Assembly: GCF_013602415.1 (NCBI RefSeq)
Contig: NZ_WPAG02000002.1
Coordinates: forward strand, 1,302,001-1,366,000
Direction: 5' to 3'
Length of the DNA stretch: 64,000 nucleotides
Origin: Rhodococcus sp. B50
GTDB taxonomy: Bacteria; Actinomycetota; Actinomycetes; Mycobacteriales; Mycobacteriaceae
The notes beneath the pieces are model-generated. The model worked only from the letters and a program-made list of their open reading frames with translations, was not told the DNA's origin and made no database searches. The translations under genes and the position numbers were made by a program. Below, one piece after another: positions 45,267-53,260 of this stretch (the stretch's first letter is position 1; the number at the start of each line of letters is the position of its first letter).

Positions 45267-46619
45267 CTAGGCGTGCATGAGGAAGTGTTCCATGACACGG
45301 GTGCCGAAGCGCAGTGCCTCGACGGGGACACGCTCGTCGACACCGTGGAACAGCGCGGCGAAGTCCAGATCGGGCGGCAATTGCAGCGGCGCGAAACCGA
45401 AGCAGCGGATGCCGAGCTTGGCGAACGCCTTCGCGTCCGTCCCGCCGGAGAGCATGTAGGGCACGGTGCGCCCGATCGGGTCGTGCGCGAGGATCGCGGC
45501 GTTCATCGCATCGACGAGATCGCCGTCGAAGGTGGTTTCGTAGGAGTCCAGGCTGGTGATCCACTCGCGAGTGACGTCCGGGCCGATCAGCTCGTCCACG
45601 GTGCGTTCGAACTCGGCGCGACGGCCCGGCAGGATGCGGCAGTCGACGACGGCGTGGGCGGTCTGCGGGATGACATTGGCTTTGTATCCGGCGTCGAGCA
45701 TGGTGGGGTTCGCGGTGTCGCGCAGTGTGGCCCCGACGATCCGTGCGATCGACCCGAGTTTGGCCAGGGTGCCGTCCAGATCCGGCGACGCGGGATCGAA
45801 ATCGAGGCCGGTCTCCTCCCCCACCGCGGCGAGGAATTCGGCGACCGAATCGCTCACCACCAGCGGGAAGGTGTGGGTGCCCAGCCGGGCGACGGCCTGG
45901 GCAAGGATCGTCACGGCGTTGTCCTCGTGGAGGAACGAGCCGTGCCCGGCGCGGGCCTTGGCGGTCAGCCGCATCCACGCCATCCCCTTCTCGGCGGTCT
46001 CGACCATGTACAGGCGCCGCTCGGTGCCGTCCGGTCGCGGAACCGTCAGCGAGAAGCCACCCACCTCCCCCACCGCTTCGGTGACGCCGTCGAACAGATC
46101 GGGTCGGTGCTCGACGAGCCACTGCGATCCGAATTTGCCACCGGCCTCCTCGTCGGCGACGAAGGCGAAGACCAGATCGCGCGGCGGCACGATGTTCTCG
46201 GCCTTGAAGTAGCGTGCGACCGCGATCATCATGCCGACCATGTCCTTCATGTCGATCGCCCCACGTCCCCACACGTAGCCGTTCTCCACGGCCCCGGAGA
46301 AGGGATGCACGCTCCAGTCCGCAGCCTCGGCGGGCACCACGTCGAGATGGCCGTGAAGCATCAGCGCACTGCGGTTCGGGTCTTCGCCCGCCAGACGGGC
46401 GAAGACGTTGCCGCGGCCCGCAGCGCCGGATTCGACGTAGGTCGTCTCGTAGCCGACCTCCTCGAGCACGGAGGCCACCCACTCGGCGCACTCACGTTCG
46501 CCGCGGGTGGTGGTGGGTTCGCCGGTATTCGAGGTGTCGAACCGGATGAGACGGGAGACGAGGTCGACGACCTCCTCCTCCGCTCGGGACGGCTGGTGGG
46601 CACTCGTGTCAATGGCCAT
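45267..46619 (-). CDS. M20-family metallopeptidase
   Basis: A 450-residue M20 dizinc peptidase. Metal ligands and catalytic acids are visible in LMLHGHLDVVP (His, with the Asp two residues on), GRGAIDMKD (bridging Asp) and FVADEEAGG (catalytic Glu and ligand Glu). The lid domain follows from about residue 210. The last His ligand may be that in FHGVDERVP. It should cleave dipeptides or N-acyl amino acids; specificity cannot be assigned. The ATG at 46619 starts the conserved protein. Confidence 0.92.
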   Translation of the reverse strand: MAIDTSAHQPSRAEEEVVDLVSRLIRFDTSNTGEPTTTRGERECAEWVASVLEEVGYETTYVESGAAGRGNVFARLAGEDPNRSALMLHGHLDVVPAEAADWSVHPFSGAVENGYVWGRGAIDMKDMVGMMIAVARYFKAENIVPPRDLVFAFVADEEAGGKFGSQWLVEHRPDLFDGVTEAVGEVGGFSLTVPRPDGTERRLYMVETAEKGMAWMRLTAKARAGHGSFLHEDNAVTILAQAVARLGTHTFPLVVSDSVAEFLAAVGEETGLDFDPASPDLDGTLAKLGSIARIVGATLRDTANPTMLDAGYKANVIPQTAHAVVDCRILPGRRAEFERTVDELIGPDVTREWITSLDSYETTFDGDLVDAMNAAILAHDPIGRTVPYMLSGGTDAKAFAKLGIRCFGFAPLQLPPDLDFAALFHGVDERVPVEALRFGTRVMEHFLMHA

Positions 46620-46752
46620 GGCCGTATGTCTACCACCGCCTGCCCACCATCACGACAGTTCGAATCAGTGCAGGTGAAGACGGCGATTTGGGACCGTCGG
46701 CGCGGTGGGTTACTCTTTCACAGCGCCCACGACGAGCGGGCGCGAGCATCAG

Positions 46753-46838
46753 GTCCGAGTGGCGGAATGGCAGACGCGCTAGCTTGAGGTGCTAGTGTCC
46801 TATTAACGGACGTGGGGGTTCAAGTCCCCCCTCGGACA
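46753..46838 (+). tRNA. tRNA-Leu (anticodon GAG), copy 1
   Basis: An 86-base class II tRNA. The acceptor stem pairs GTCCGAG with CTCGGAC and the discriminator is A. The anticodon arm is CTAGC-TTGAGGT-GCTAG, giving anticodon GAG (Leu). A long variable arm, TGTCCTATTAACGGACG, is typical of leucine tRNA. The T arm is GGGGGTTCAAGTCCCCC. CCA is not encoded. A terminator follows. An identical copy lies 371 bases downstream. Confidence 0.96.
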
Positions 46839-46854
46839 CTCTGAGTCGAGACAG

Positions 46855-46895
46855 ACGACGAAGGCCCCGAACATCACGTTCGGGGCCTTCGTCGT
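46855..46895 (+). terminator. Terminator of tRNA-Leu copy 1
   Basis: ACGACGAAGGCCCCGAAC, loop ATCAC, then the exact complement form an 18-bp stem 16 bases after the tRNA. Its GAAGGCCCCGAAC core is shared with the terminator of the second copy. Confidence 0.85.
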
Positions 46896-47123
46896 TGCCG
46901 GGAGAAGATCGAGCGGGCGACAACCGCTACCGTTCTCGTCATCCGCTGCGGCAACTTGCTGCAGCGGATGACGAACAAGCGAGCGGATACCCGTGAGGCC
47001 CCGACCCGTCGAGCACCGCGAGCGCACCTGAAGTGCCGTTTTGGGATTCGACCGCCCCATGCGCTACTGTTTCTTCAGCGCCCGCGGGAGCGGGTTCTAC
47101 CGACATGCCCCGTGTGGGCGTCG

Positions 47124-47209
47124 GTCCGAGTGGCGGAATGGCAGACGCGCTAGCTTGAGGTGCTAGTGTCCTATTAACGGACGTGGGGGTTCAAGTCCCC
47201 CCTCGGACA
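47124..47209 (+). tRNA. tRNA-Leu (anticodon GAG), copy 2
   Basis: The sequence is identical over 86 bases to the first copy, including the acceptor stem, the GAG anticodon loop and the long variable arm. The upstream region also resembles that of copy 1 (a TACTGTTTC-like box followed by CAGCGCCC), so each copy probably has its own promoter. Confidence 0.96.
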
Positions 47210-47218
47210 CTCCGAAAC

Positions 47219-47256
47219 CCGAAGGCCCCGAACCGATATCGGTTCGGGGCCTTCGG
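47219..47256. terminator. Terminator of tRNA-Leu copy 2
   Basis: CCGAAGGCCCCGAACC, centre GATATC, and the exact complement form a 16-bp stem (19 if the palindromic centre is counted). It lies 10 bases after the tRNA and about 30 bases from the end of the convergent membrane-protein gene, so it may serve both. Confidence 0.85.
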
Positions 47257-47284
47257 CTCGTCCGGGGTCGGGCGGGCGGACCGC

Positions 47285-47518
47285 TCAGTCCCGCCGGCCC
47301 TTGCGGAAGTAGCGGATCGGCCCGAAGAAGTTCACCGCGATCGTCAGCGCCCAACGCAGCTTGCTGCCGTTGACCTTCTCGGCCGGCCGGGTCGCCAGAT
47401 CGGCCCAGGCCGCGACGGCGAGCGACAACTGCACCGCCGCGAGCAGGATCACCAGCACCTGCTGGGGGCGGCTCAGTTCCGCGAACTTCTTCTTGGACAG
47501 GAACGAGTTCGGACTCAT
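47285..47518 (-). CDS. Small membrane protein with PLDc_N-like domain
   Basis: A 77-residue protein with two hydrophobic segments, LVILLAAVQLSLAVAAWADL and LTIAVNFFGPIRYFRKGR. The second matches the PLDc_N pattern (W......fGPi.Y...GR), a small membrane domain often annotated as phospholipase D nuclease N-terminus but without enzyme function by itself. The ATG at 47518 follows a strong GGAGGAAAG site. Confidence 0.8.
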   Translation of the reverse strand: MSPNSFLSKKKFAELSRPQQVLVILLAAVQLSLAVAAWADLATRPAEKVNGSKLRWALTIAVNFFGPIRYFRKGRRD

Positions 47519-47604
47519 CTTTCCTCCGGTACCTCCGTGGGGAATGGGGACACGATCATCCTGCCCGATACGATCGGGACCACAGCAGCACACGGAAAAG
47601 GCAG

Positions 47605-49074
47605 ATGAACCTCCACAGCGACACCACGGCCGAACCCGAGACGGACGGCTTCACCCGCATCGACCCCGCCGATCTGGCCACCTGTCTGCGGGTGCTCGAC
47701 CAGGCGTCCGGTCTCGACGCCGAGCATCCCGACGCGATCACCGTGCAACGCGCCGTGGGGCACATGTTCAAGAAGTTCAAGCGGCTGCGTCGCAACGAGG
47801 CCCGCAAGCAACGCGTCGACGCCGACCGTCAGGTGCTGTCCGCGACCGCCACGGCCTCCCCCACCCGCATCGACGACGAGACCGCGGGTCTGCCGTTGGC
47901 CTCGGCGACTCCCGGTTCGAGCGCGGGCACCCTGCTGCGTCCGCGGCACTGCTACATCTGCAAGGACAAGTACACCCGGGTGGACGCCTTCTACCACCAG
48001 CTGTGCCCGACCTGCGCGGAGGAGAACCACGCCAAGCGGGACGCCCGCACCGATCTGCGGGGCCGACGCGCCCTGCTCACCGGCGGACGGGCCAAGATCG
48101 GCATGTACATCGCGCTGCGGTTGCTCCGCGACGGGGCGCACACCACCGTCACCACGCGGTTCCCCAACGACGCCATCCGCCGCTTCAGCGCGATGGAGGA
48201 CAGCGGCGACTGGCTGCACCGGCTCCGCATCGTCGGCATCGACCTGCGTGATCCCGCCCAGGTGGTCGCCCTCGCCGACGACGTCGCCGCGCAGGGTCCG
48301 CTGGACATCCTCATCAACAACGCCGCGCAGACGGTGCGCCGCTCCCCCGGCGCCTACTCGGCGCTGGCCGAGGCGGAGGCCGATCCCCTGCCCGCCGGGC
48401 CGCGTCCCGAGGTCCTGACCTTCGGCAAGCCGTCGGACGCCCACCCGGCCGCCCTGGCCGGGTCGCTGCCGGCCGAGCTGTCGGCGCACTCGCTGACCTC
48501 GCTGGCGCTGGTGGCCGGTTCGGCGACACCCGAGCGGGTCGCGGCCGGAGTCGCCGTCGACGCCGGTGGGTTGCTGCCGGATCTCGTGCACACCAACAGC
48601 TGGGTGCAGACCGTCGGCGAGGTCGAACCGCTGGAACTGCTCGAGGTCCAGCTGTGCAACTCGGTGGCACCGTTCATCCTGGTCAACCGCCTACGTCCCG
48701 CACTCGCGGCGTCGTCGGCCCGCCGCAAGTACGTCGTGAACGTCTCCGCGATGGAAGGGCAGTTCGGCGGGCGCCGCTACAAGGGCGCCGGGCACCCGCA
48801 CACCAACATGGCCAAAGCGGCACTGAACATGCTCACCCGCACCAGCGCCGAGGAGATGCTCGCCGACGGCATCCTCATGACCGCCGTCGACACCGGGTGG
48901 ATCACCGACGAGCGACCGCACCACACCAAGATGCGCCTCGCCGAGGAGGGTTTCCACGCCCCGCTCGATCTCGTGGACGGCGCGGCACGCGTATACGACC
49001 CGATCGTGCAGGGCGAGGCCGGTACGGATCTGTACGGATGCTTCCTCAAGGACTTCCGCCCGGCTCCCTGGTGA
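47605..49074 (+). CDS. SDR-fold protein with N-terminal zinc-binding module
   Basis: A 489-residue protein. Residues 1-100 are a helical extension and about 112-135 form a zinc knuckle (CYICKDKY, then CPTCAEENH). An SDR fold follows, with the coenzyme motif LLTGGRAKIGMY near residue 158 and NNAAQT near 233. Where classical SDRs have Tyr-x3-Lys this protein has TNMAKAALNM: the Lys is kept but the Tyr is replaced by Thr, so the usual proton donor is missing. A substituted tyrosine (RRYKGAG) lies about 10 residues earlier. Its function is unknown. Confidence 0.82.
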   Translation: MNLHSDTTAEPETDGFTRIDPADLATCLRVLDQASGLDAEHPDAITVQRAVGHMFKKFKRLRRNEARKQRVDADRQVLSATATASPTRIDDETAGLPLASATPGSSAGTLLRPRHCYICKDKYTRVDAFYHQLCPTCAEENHAKRDARTDLRGRRALLTGGRAKIGMYIALRLLRDGAHTTVTTRFPNDAIRRFSAMEDSGDWLHRLRIVGIDLRDPAQVVALADDVAAQGPLDILINNAAQTVRRSPGAYSALAEAEADPLPAGPRPEVLTFGKPSDAHPAALAGSLPAELSAHSLTSLALVAGSATPERVAAGVAVDAGGLLPDLVHTNSWVQTVGEVEPLELLEVQLCNSVAPFILVNRLRPALAASSARRKYVVNVSAMEGQFGGRRYKGAGHPHTNMAKAALNMLTRTSAEEMLADGILMTAVDTGWITDERPHHTKMRLAEEGFHAPLDLVDGAARVYDPIVQGEAGTDLYGCFLKDFRPAPW

Positions 49075-49198
49075 TCCGGGGAGATCGGCGCGACACGACC
49101 GGTGCGGTGGAGACCGGTTCCACACCGGGCCTCGTGGCCCGGCGTCCGCGCCGCGGCGATAATGGAGAGCGTCGCCAGGTGCCCGCACGAGGAGAGTC

Positions 49199-49567
49199 AT
49201 GACTGTCGCTGTCGTTCACGCCGATACCCCCGAAGGCCGGATCGCTCTCGAGGCCGCGGTGCGGGAGGCCGCCGACCGGCAGCAGTCGCTGGTGGTACTC
49301 CACCCCCTCGACGAACCCGACGAGGTGGAGGACGTACGGGCACAGGTGAGCGAGGTGGCGGGAGCCGACGGCTGGGAGCTGCTCTCGGCCGTCCATGACG
49401 GTGATCCCGTCGGCACGACCGTCGAGTTGCTCGCGCGCAGCGGCGCGGAGCGCGTGGTCATCGGCAGCCGCGGGCGCACCGCGACCGGCAAGTTCCTCGT
49501 CGAGCGGGCGGTGCAGCGTCTGATCACCGAGTCGTCGGTGCCGGTGCTCGTCATCAAGGCGGGTTAG
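49199..49567 (+). CDS. UspA-like universal stress protein
   Basis: A 122-residue single-domain Usp-fold protein, slightly short for the family. The C-terminal ATP-site region reads VIGSRGRTATGKFLVERAVQ with the end VPVLVIK; the spacing only partly fits the ATP-binding G-x2-G-x9-G-[ST] motif, so nucleotide binding is uncertain. The ATG follows a GAGGAGAG site. It probably has a stress-related role in the cytoplasm. Confidence 0.85.
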   Translation: MTVAVVHADTPEGRIALEAAVREAADRQQSLVVLHPLDEPDEVEDVRAQVSEVAGADGWELLSAVHDGDPVGTTVELLARSGAERVVIGSRGRTATGKFLVERAVQRLITESSVPVLVIKAG

Positions 49568-49631
49568 CGCTCTTCCCCTCGACGTGCAGCGGCCCTGTCC
49601 GTTCCACGGCCGATCGTTCTACGCTGGGCAC

Positions 49632-50012
49632 ATGGCGTTCCGAGCGGTCGCCGACCTCACGGCCTTCGTGCATCTGCTGTTCGTGCTCTACGTCGCGTTC
49701 GGTGGTTTCCTCGCGTGGCGATGGCCCCGCACGATCGTCGCGCACGTCGTCGCGGTGGCGTGGGGGGCCGCGTCGGTGGCGGTGGGCTTCGACTGCCCGC
49801 TCACCGCAGTGGAGAACTGGGCACGCCGCAGTGCCGGCGAGGAAGGTCTGCCGCCGAGCGGGTTCATCGATCACTATCTGACCGGGGTGATCTATCCGGA
49901 GTCCGCGCTCGGAGCGGTCCGCGTCCTCGCCGCGAGCGCCGTGGTGCTGTCGTGGGCGGTGCTGTGGCGCCGGATTCGTGTGACGAAGGTCGCCTCCGGG
50001 ACTTACTCCTGA
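49632..50012 (+). CDS. DUF2784 membrane protein
   Basis: A 126-residue protein with three to four hydrophobic segments. The DUF2784 pattern is clear: DLTAFVHLLFVLYVAFGGFL, then CPLTAVENWARR and GFIDHYLTGVIYP. The function is unknown. The ATG at 49632 begins the conserved N-terminus; the in-frame codons upstream are not part of the family. Confidence 0.88.
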   Translation: MAFRAVADLTAFVHLLFVLYVAFGGFLAWRWPRTIVAHVVAVAWGAASVAVGFDCPLTAVENWARRSAGEEGLPPSGFIDHYLTGVIYPESALGAVRVLAASAVVLSWAVLWRRIRVTKVASGTYS

Positions 50013-50025
50013 GTAGGGTGGGGGC

Positions 50026-51261
50026 ATGACTGTCTCCCGGGATCTCGACATCGTCGTCTACGGCGCCACCGGCTTCGTCGGGCGCCTCACCGCCGCCTAT
50101 CTCGCCGAGAACCTCCCCACCGGCGTCGCCGTCGGACTCGCGGGGCGCTCACGCACCAAACTCGAGAAGCTCGCCTCCGACCTCGGAACCGATTGGCGGC
50201 TGATCGAGGCGAATGCCGACGATCCCGACTCGTTGACAGCGCTCGCCGAATCCACGCGCGTGGTGATCACCACCGTCGGCCCCTACGCCGTCTACGGCCT
50301 GCCGCTCGTGCAGGCGTGCGCCGAGGCGGGCACCGACTACGTCGACCTCACCGGCGAGGTCCTCTTCCACCGCGAGAGCATCGACCGGTTCGACGACGTG
50401 GCCCGGCGCACCGGCGCCCGCATCGTCCACTCGTGCGGTTTCGACTCCGTGCCCTCCGACCTCGGAGTGCACGCGCTCTACCGCGCCGCGGAGGCCGACG
50501 GCAACCTGCCCCTCACCGACACGACGTTCGTGCTCGGCTCCTTCCGCGGCGGGGTGAGCGGTGGAACCATCGATTCGCTCCGCAGGCAGATCGATGCGGT
50601 CCGCAAGGATTCCACCGCCCGGAAGATCGCCGCGCGACCGTACTCGCTGTCCCCCGACCCGACGCGGGAACCCGATCTCGGACGCCAGAACGATTTCGCG
50701 TTCGTCGACGGCAAATCCGTCGCCCCCGAGCTCTCGGGCAGGCTGGCCCCGTTCGTCATGGCCTCCTACAACACCCGGATCGTGCGCCGCAGCAACGCAC
50801 TGCGCGATTGGTCCTACGGGCGCCGGTTCCGTTACCGGGAGGTCATGAGCGTCGGCTCGTCACCGCTGTCCCCCGTCCTCGCCGGGCTCGTCGGGCTCGG
50901 TACGGGGGCCCTCGCCGCCGGCCTGTCGTTCCCACCCACGCGGTTCGTCCTCGACAAGCTCCTGCCCGCGCCCGGGGAGGGACCGTCGGAAAAGACACGG
51001 GAGAACGGCTACTTCACCGTCGACCTGTACGCCTCGACCGAGTCGGGTGCCCGCTACACCGCTCGTTTCGGAGCGCAGGGAGACCCGGGTTACAAGGCCA
51101 CGGCGGTGATGCTCGCCGAATCGGCCCTGTCACTCGCGCTCGGCGGTGACGCCCTGCACGCCGGCGGCGGCGTCCTCACCCCTGCGGTGGCGTTCGGGGA
51201 TGTGCTCGTCGAACGGCTCCGAGCAGCTGGTTTCGAAATCACAGCCCGCCGTCTCGGCTGA
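50026..51261 (+). CDS. Saccharopine dehydrogenase-like / trans-acting enoyl reductase family protein
   Basis: A 411-residue protein with an N-terminal Rossmann fold (IVVYGATGFVGRLTAAYLAE), then VVITTVGPYAVYGLPLVQAC, YVDLTGEVLF and HSCGFDSVPSDLG. These are typical of the actinobacterial group that includes Rv2449c and the trans-acting enoyl reductase of phenolic-glycolipid synthesis. It is usually annotated as saccharopine dehydrogenase but is more likely a lipid-linked NADP reductase. A moderately hydrophobic stretch near residue 290 could touch the membrane. The ATG is 13 bases after the DUF2784 stop. Confidence 0.87.
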   Translation: MTVSRDLDIVVYGATGFVGRLTAAYLAENLPTGVAVGLAGRSRTKLEKLASDLGTDWRLIEANADDPDSLTALAESTRVVITTVGPYAVYGLPLVQACAEAGTDYVDLTGEVLFHRESIDRFDDVARRTGARIVHSCGFDSVPSDLGVHALYRAAEADGNLPLTDTTFVLGSFRGGVSGGTIDSLRRQIDAVRKDSTARKIAARPYSLSPDPTREPDLGRQNDFAFVDGKSVAPELSGRLAPFVMASYNTRIVRRSNALRDWSYGRRFRYREVMSVGSSPLSPVLAGLVGLGTGALAAGLSFPPTRFVLDKLLPAPGEGPSEKTRENGYFTVDLYASTESGARYTARFGAQGDPGYKATAVMLAESALSLALGGDALHAGGGVLTPAVAFGDVLVERLRAAGFEITARRLG

Positions 51262-51384
51262 CACTCGGCCCGCCCGCGCCCCAGGGGTGCGGGCGGCGCG
51301 CCGAGTGTGGCCTCGTCGCGGTTACGGGCTATGCTCGACCGGACCGAACGATCCGCGCGCGGAACAGAAGCTGAGGACGAGAAC

Positions 51385-51501
51385 ATGGCTGCGACGAGTA
51401 CCGAGACGGCTCCGGCCGCTCGTCTCGCGCTCATGGCGTTCTGGCCCACCCGTCGCGGCGCCTGCTTCGATTGTCTGTGTTGTACCCGGGAGTGTTGCTG
51501 A
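51385..51501 (+). CDS. Cysteine-rich leader peptide upstream of the exporter gene
   Basis: A 38-codon frame with a GAGGAC site before its ATG encodes a peptide that ends in ACFDCLCCTRECC, six cysteines in the last 13 residues, directly before the stop. A shorter 22-codon version from the ATG at 51433 is also possible. The stop lies 54 bases before the TauE/SafE exporter gene, with a small hairpin (GAGCG, CTTCGC, CGCTC) just after it. In mycobacteria, poly-cysteine leader peptides in front of sulfur genes act as cysteine-responsive attenuators, where ribosome stalling at Cys codons controls the downstream gene. The same role is inferred here. Confidence 0.72.
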   Translation: MAATSTETAPAARLALMAFWPTRRGACFDCLCCTRECC

Positions 51502-51555
51502 GCGCTTCGCCGCTCGTCCAGCTATTCGGGTTCTTCCAGCTTTCGGAGCCAACGC

Positions 51556-52593
51556 ATGTTCAATCTGCTCATCTTCACGCTCGTCGGTGTCGGCGCACAG
51601 CTCGTCGACGGCGCACTCGGCATGGCCTTCGGCGTCACCGCCACGACTCTTCTGCTGTTCAGCGGTGTTGGTCCGGCGCACGCGAGCGCCGCGGTCCACC
51701 TCGCCGAGGTGGGCACCACGCTCGTGTCCGGCGCGTCGCACTGGCGTTTCCGCAACATCGACTGGAAGGTCGTGTTGCGGCTCGGCGTCCCCGGAGCCAT
51801 CGGCGCCTTCCTCGGCGCAACGGTCCTGTCGGGACTGTCGACCGAGGCCGCCGAACCGGTGACCGCCGGCATTCTGCTGGCCATCGGCGTGTACGTCGCG
51901 CTGCGCTTCTCGGTGCGGCCCCCGGCGGTCGCGCATGCCCGCACCTCTCCGCACACCGCGAAGTTCCTGTCGCCGCTGGGTTTCTTCGGCGGGTTCATCG
52001 ACGCCAGCGGCGGTGGCGGATGGGGACCGATCACCACCAGCACCTTGCTCTCCCGCGGCAAGACGGCACCGCGCACCGTGATCGGATCGGTGAGCGCATC
52101 GGAGTTCCTTGTCGCGGTCGCAGCGAGCCTGGGCTTCCTGTTCGGGCTCGGCCGCGACTCGCTCGGCAATCTCGTGATCGTCGCCGGCCTCGCACTCGGC
52201 GGTGCCCTCGCGGCGCCGATCGCGGCCTGGCTGGTCAGTCGCGTTCCCGCGACCCTGCTCGGTACCGGCGTCGGCGGTGTCATCGTGCTGACCAACGCGC
52301 ACAAACTCGCCGGGACGTTCGGACTTTCCGGCGCGGCGTTGGCCGCGCTCTATCTCGTGATCGTCGCCGCGTGGCTCACGCTGCTGATCGTGTCCTGGAA
52401 GCGTTCGCGCCTCACTCCTGCGGAGAAGCGCGGATCGCTCGAACCGTTGGCGCAACCGACCCCGGTGGCGCTGCTCGAAGGCGCCGAGGCCACGTCTGTC
52501 GCGGGTGACCGTTCGGAGCCTCGGGACGTGCCCGGGCACAACGAATCTCGCTTGAATTCCACCTCGTCACCGCGGTCTCCCGACGGGGCATGA
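51556..52593 (+). CDS. TauE/SafE-family sulfite exporter-like permease
   Basis: A 345-residue membrane protein with about eight hydrophobic helices in two repeats of the TauE/SafE type, each opening with a glycine-rich stretch (FTLVGVGAQLVDGALGMAFG, and LGFFGGFIDASGGGGWGPI). The last 60 residues are a polar tail. The family exports sulfite or organosulfur compounds. The cysteine-rich leader peptide just upstream suggests its expression answers to cysteine supply, which supports a sulfur role. The ATG follows CGGAG. Confidence 0.88.
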   Translation: MFNLLIFTLVGVGAQLVDGALGMAFGVTATTLLLFSGVGPAHASAAVHLAEVGTTLVSGASHWRFRNIDWKVVLRLGVPGAIGAFLGATVLSGLSTEAAEPVTAGILLAIGVYVALRFSVRPPAVAHARTSPHTAKFLSPLGFFGGFIDASGGGGWGPITTSTLLSRGKTAPRTVIGSVSASEFLVAVAASLGFLFGLGRDSLGNLVIVAGLALGGALAAPIAAWLVSRVPATLLGTGVGGVIVLTNAHKLAGTFGLSGAALAALYLVIVAAWLTLLIVSWKRSRLTPAEKRGSLEPLAQPTPVALLEGAEATSVAGDRSEPRDVPGHNESRLNSTSSPRSPDGA

Positions 52594-52612
52594 TAATCGC
52601 TATTATGCCCGC

Positions 52613-53191
52613 GTGCGACAAAAGCGAATACATACGAGTACCTTGATTCTCCTCACCGTCGGCGTGGCCCTGACGGCCTGTTCCTCCGAGGATTCGACGG
52701 TCGGAATCCGCGCTGCAGCCGATATCGGTTCGTCGACGTCCGCCGCCGCCGAATCGCCGTATCTGGTGAGGATCGCACAGAGCTTCCCCAGTTGCGAGGC
52801 CATCGGTGCGACCCTCGAGCGCTACATCGAGGGGCTGACCCCCGCCGCCGGCGGCATCGTGAGCACCCGACGGGTGAACTGTGTGTGGGAGGCCGGGGCC
52901 GGTGAGCCGCCCTCCGGACTGCGTTCCGTCGAGGTCGTCGTCGAACCCGAGACCGTCACCCCTGCCACCGCCGCGAAGACCGGCCTCGTGGTGCTTCCCG
53001 ACACCGCGATCGAGGCGGCCGGTGGATTCGCGCACAGCATGCCGATCAACATGGCCGGCACCGCTTTCACCGCGACCGGCGTCGAACTTCCGCAGGCCTC
53101 GGTGTCGATCACCGTCGGCGGCCGCGACGCCGCGGCGGTCCTCGATCCCGCGGGCGGCGTGGCAGTCGCCAAGCAGCTTCTCGGGCTGTAG
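52613..53191 (+). CDS. Lipoprotein of unknown function, paralog A
   Basis: A 192-residue lipoprotein with lipobox ALTACSSE. The mature domain contains FPSCEAIGATLERYIEGLT, a Cys-Val-Trp strand (VNCVWEA) and LPDTAIEAAGGFAHSM. Two cysteines (in SCEA and NCVW) probably form a disulfide. The neighbour downstream shares the same pattern, so the two are tandem paralogs. The family was not recognised with certainty. The GTG start lies 19 bases after the exporter stop, and an AT-rich segment ATAATCGCTATTATG just before it may hold its promoter. Confidence 0.78.
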   Translation: MRQKRIHTSTLILLTVGVALTACSSEDSTVGIRAAADIGSSTSAAAESPYLVRIAQSFPSCEAIGATLERYIEGLTPAAGGIVSTRRVNCVWEAGAGEPPSGLRSVEVVVEPETVTPATAAKTGLVVLPDTAIEAAGGFAHSMPINMAGTAFTATGVELPQASVSITVGGRDAAAVLDPAGGVAVAKQLLGL

Positions 53192-53260
53192 CGCACGGTG
53201 TCGCGGCCGTCGGCCGCCCCTGCGGAACCAAGATCACATACAGGTCGTACGGACGCTACG

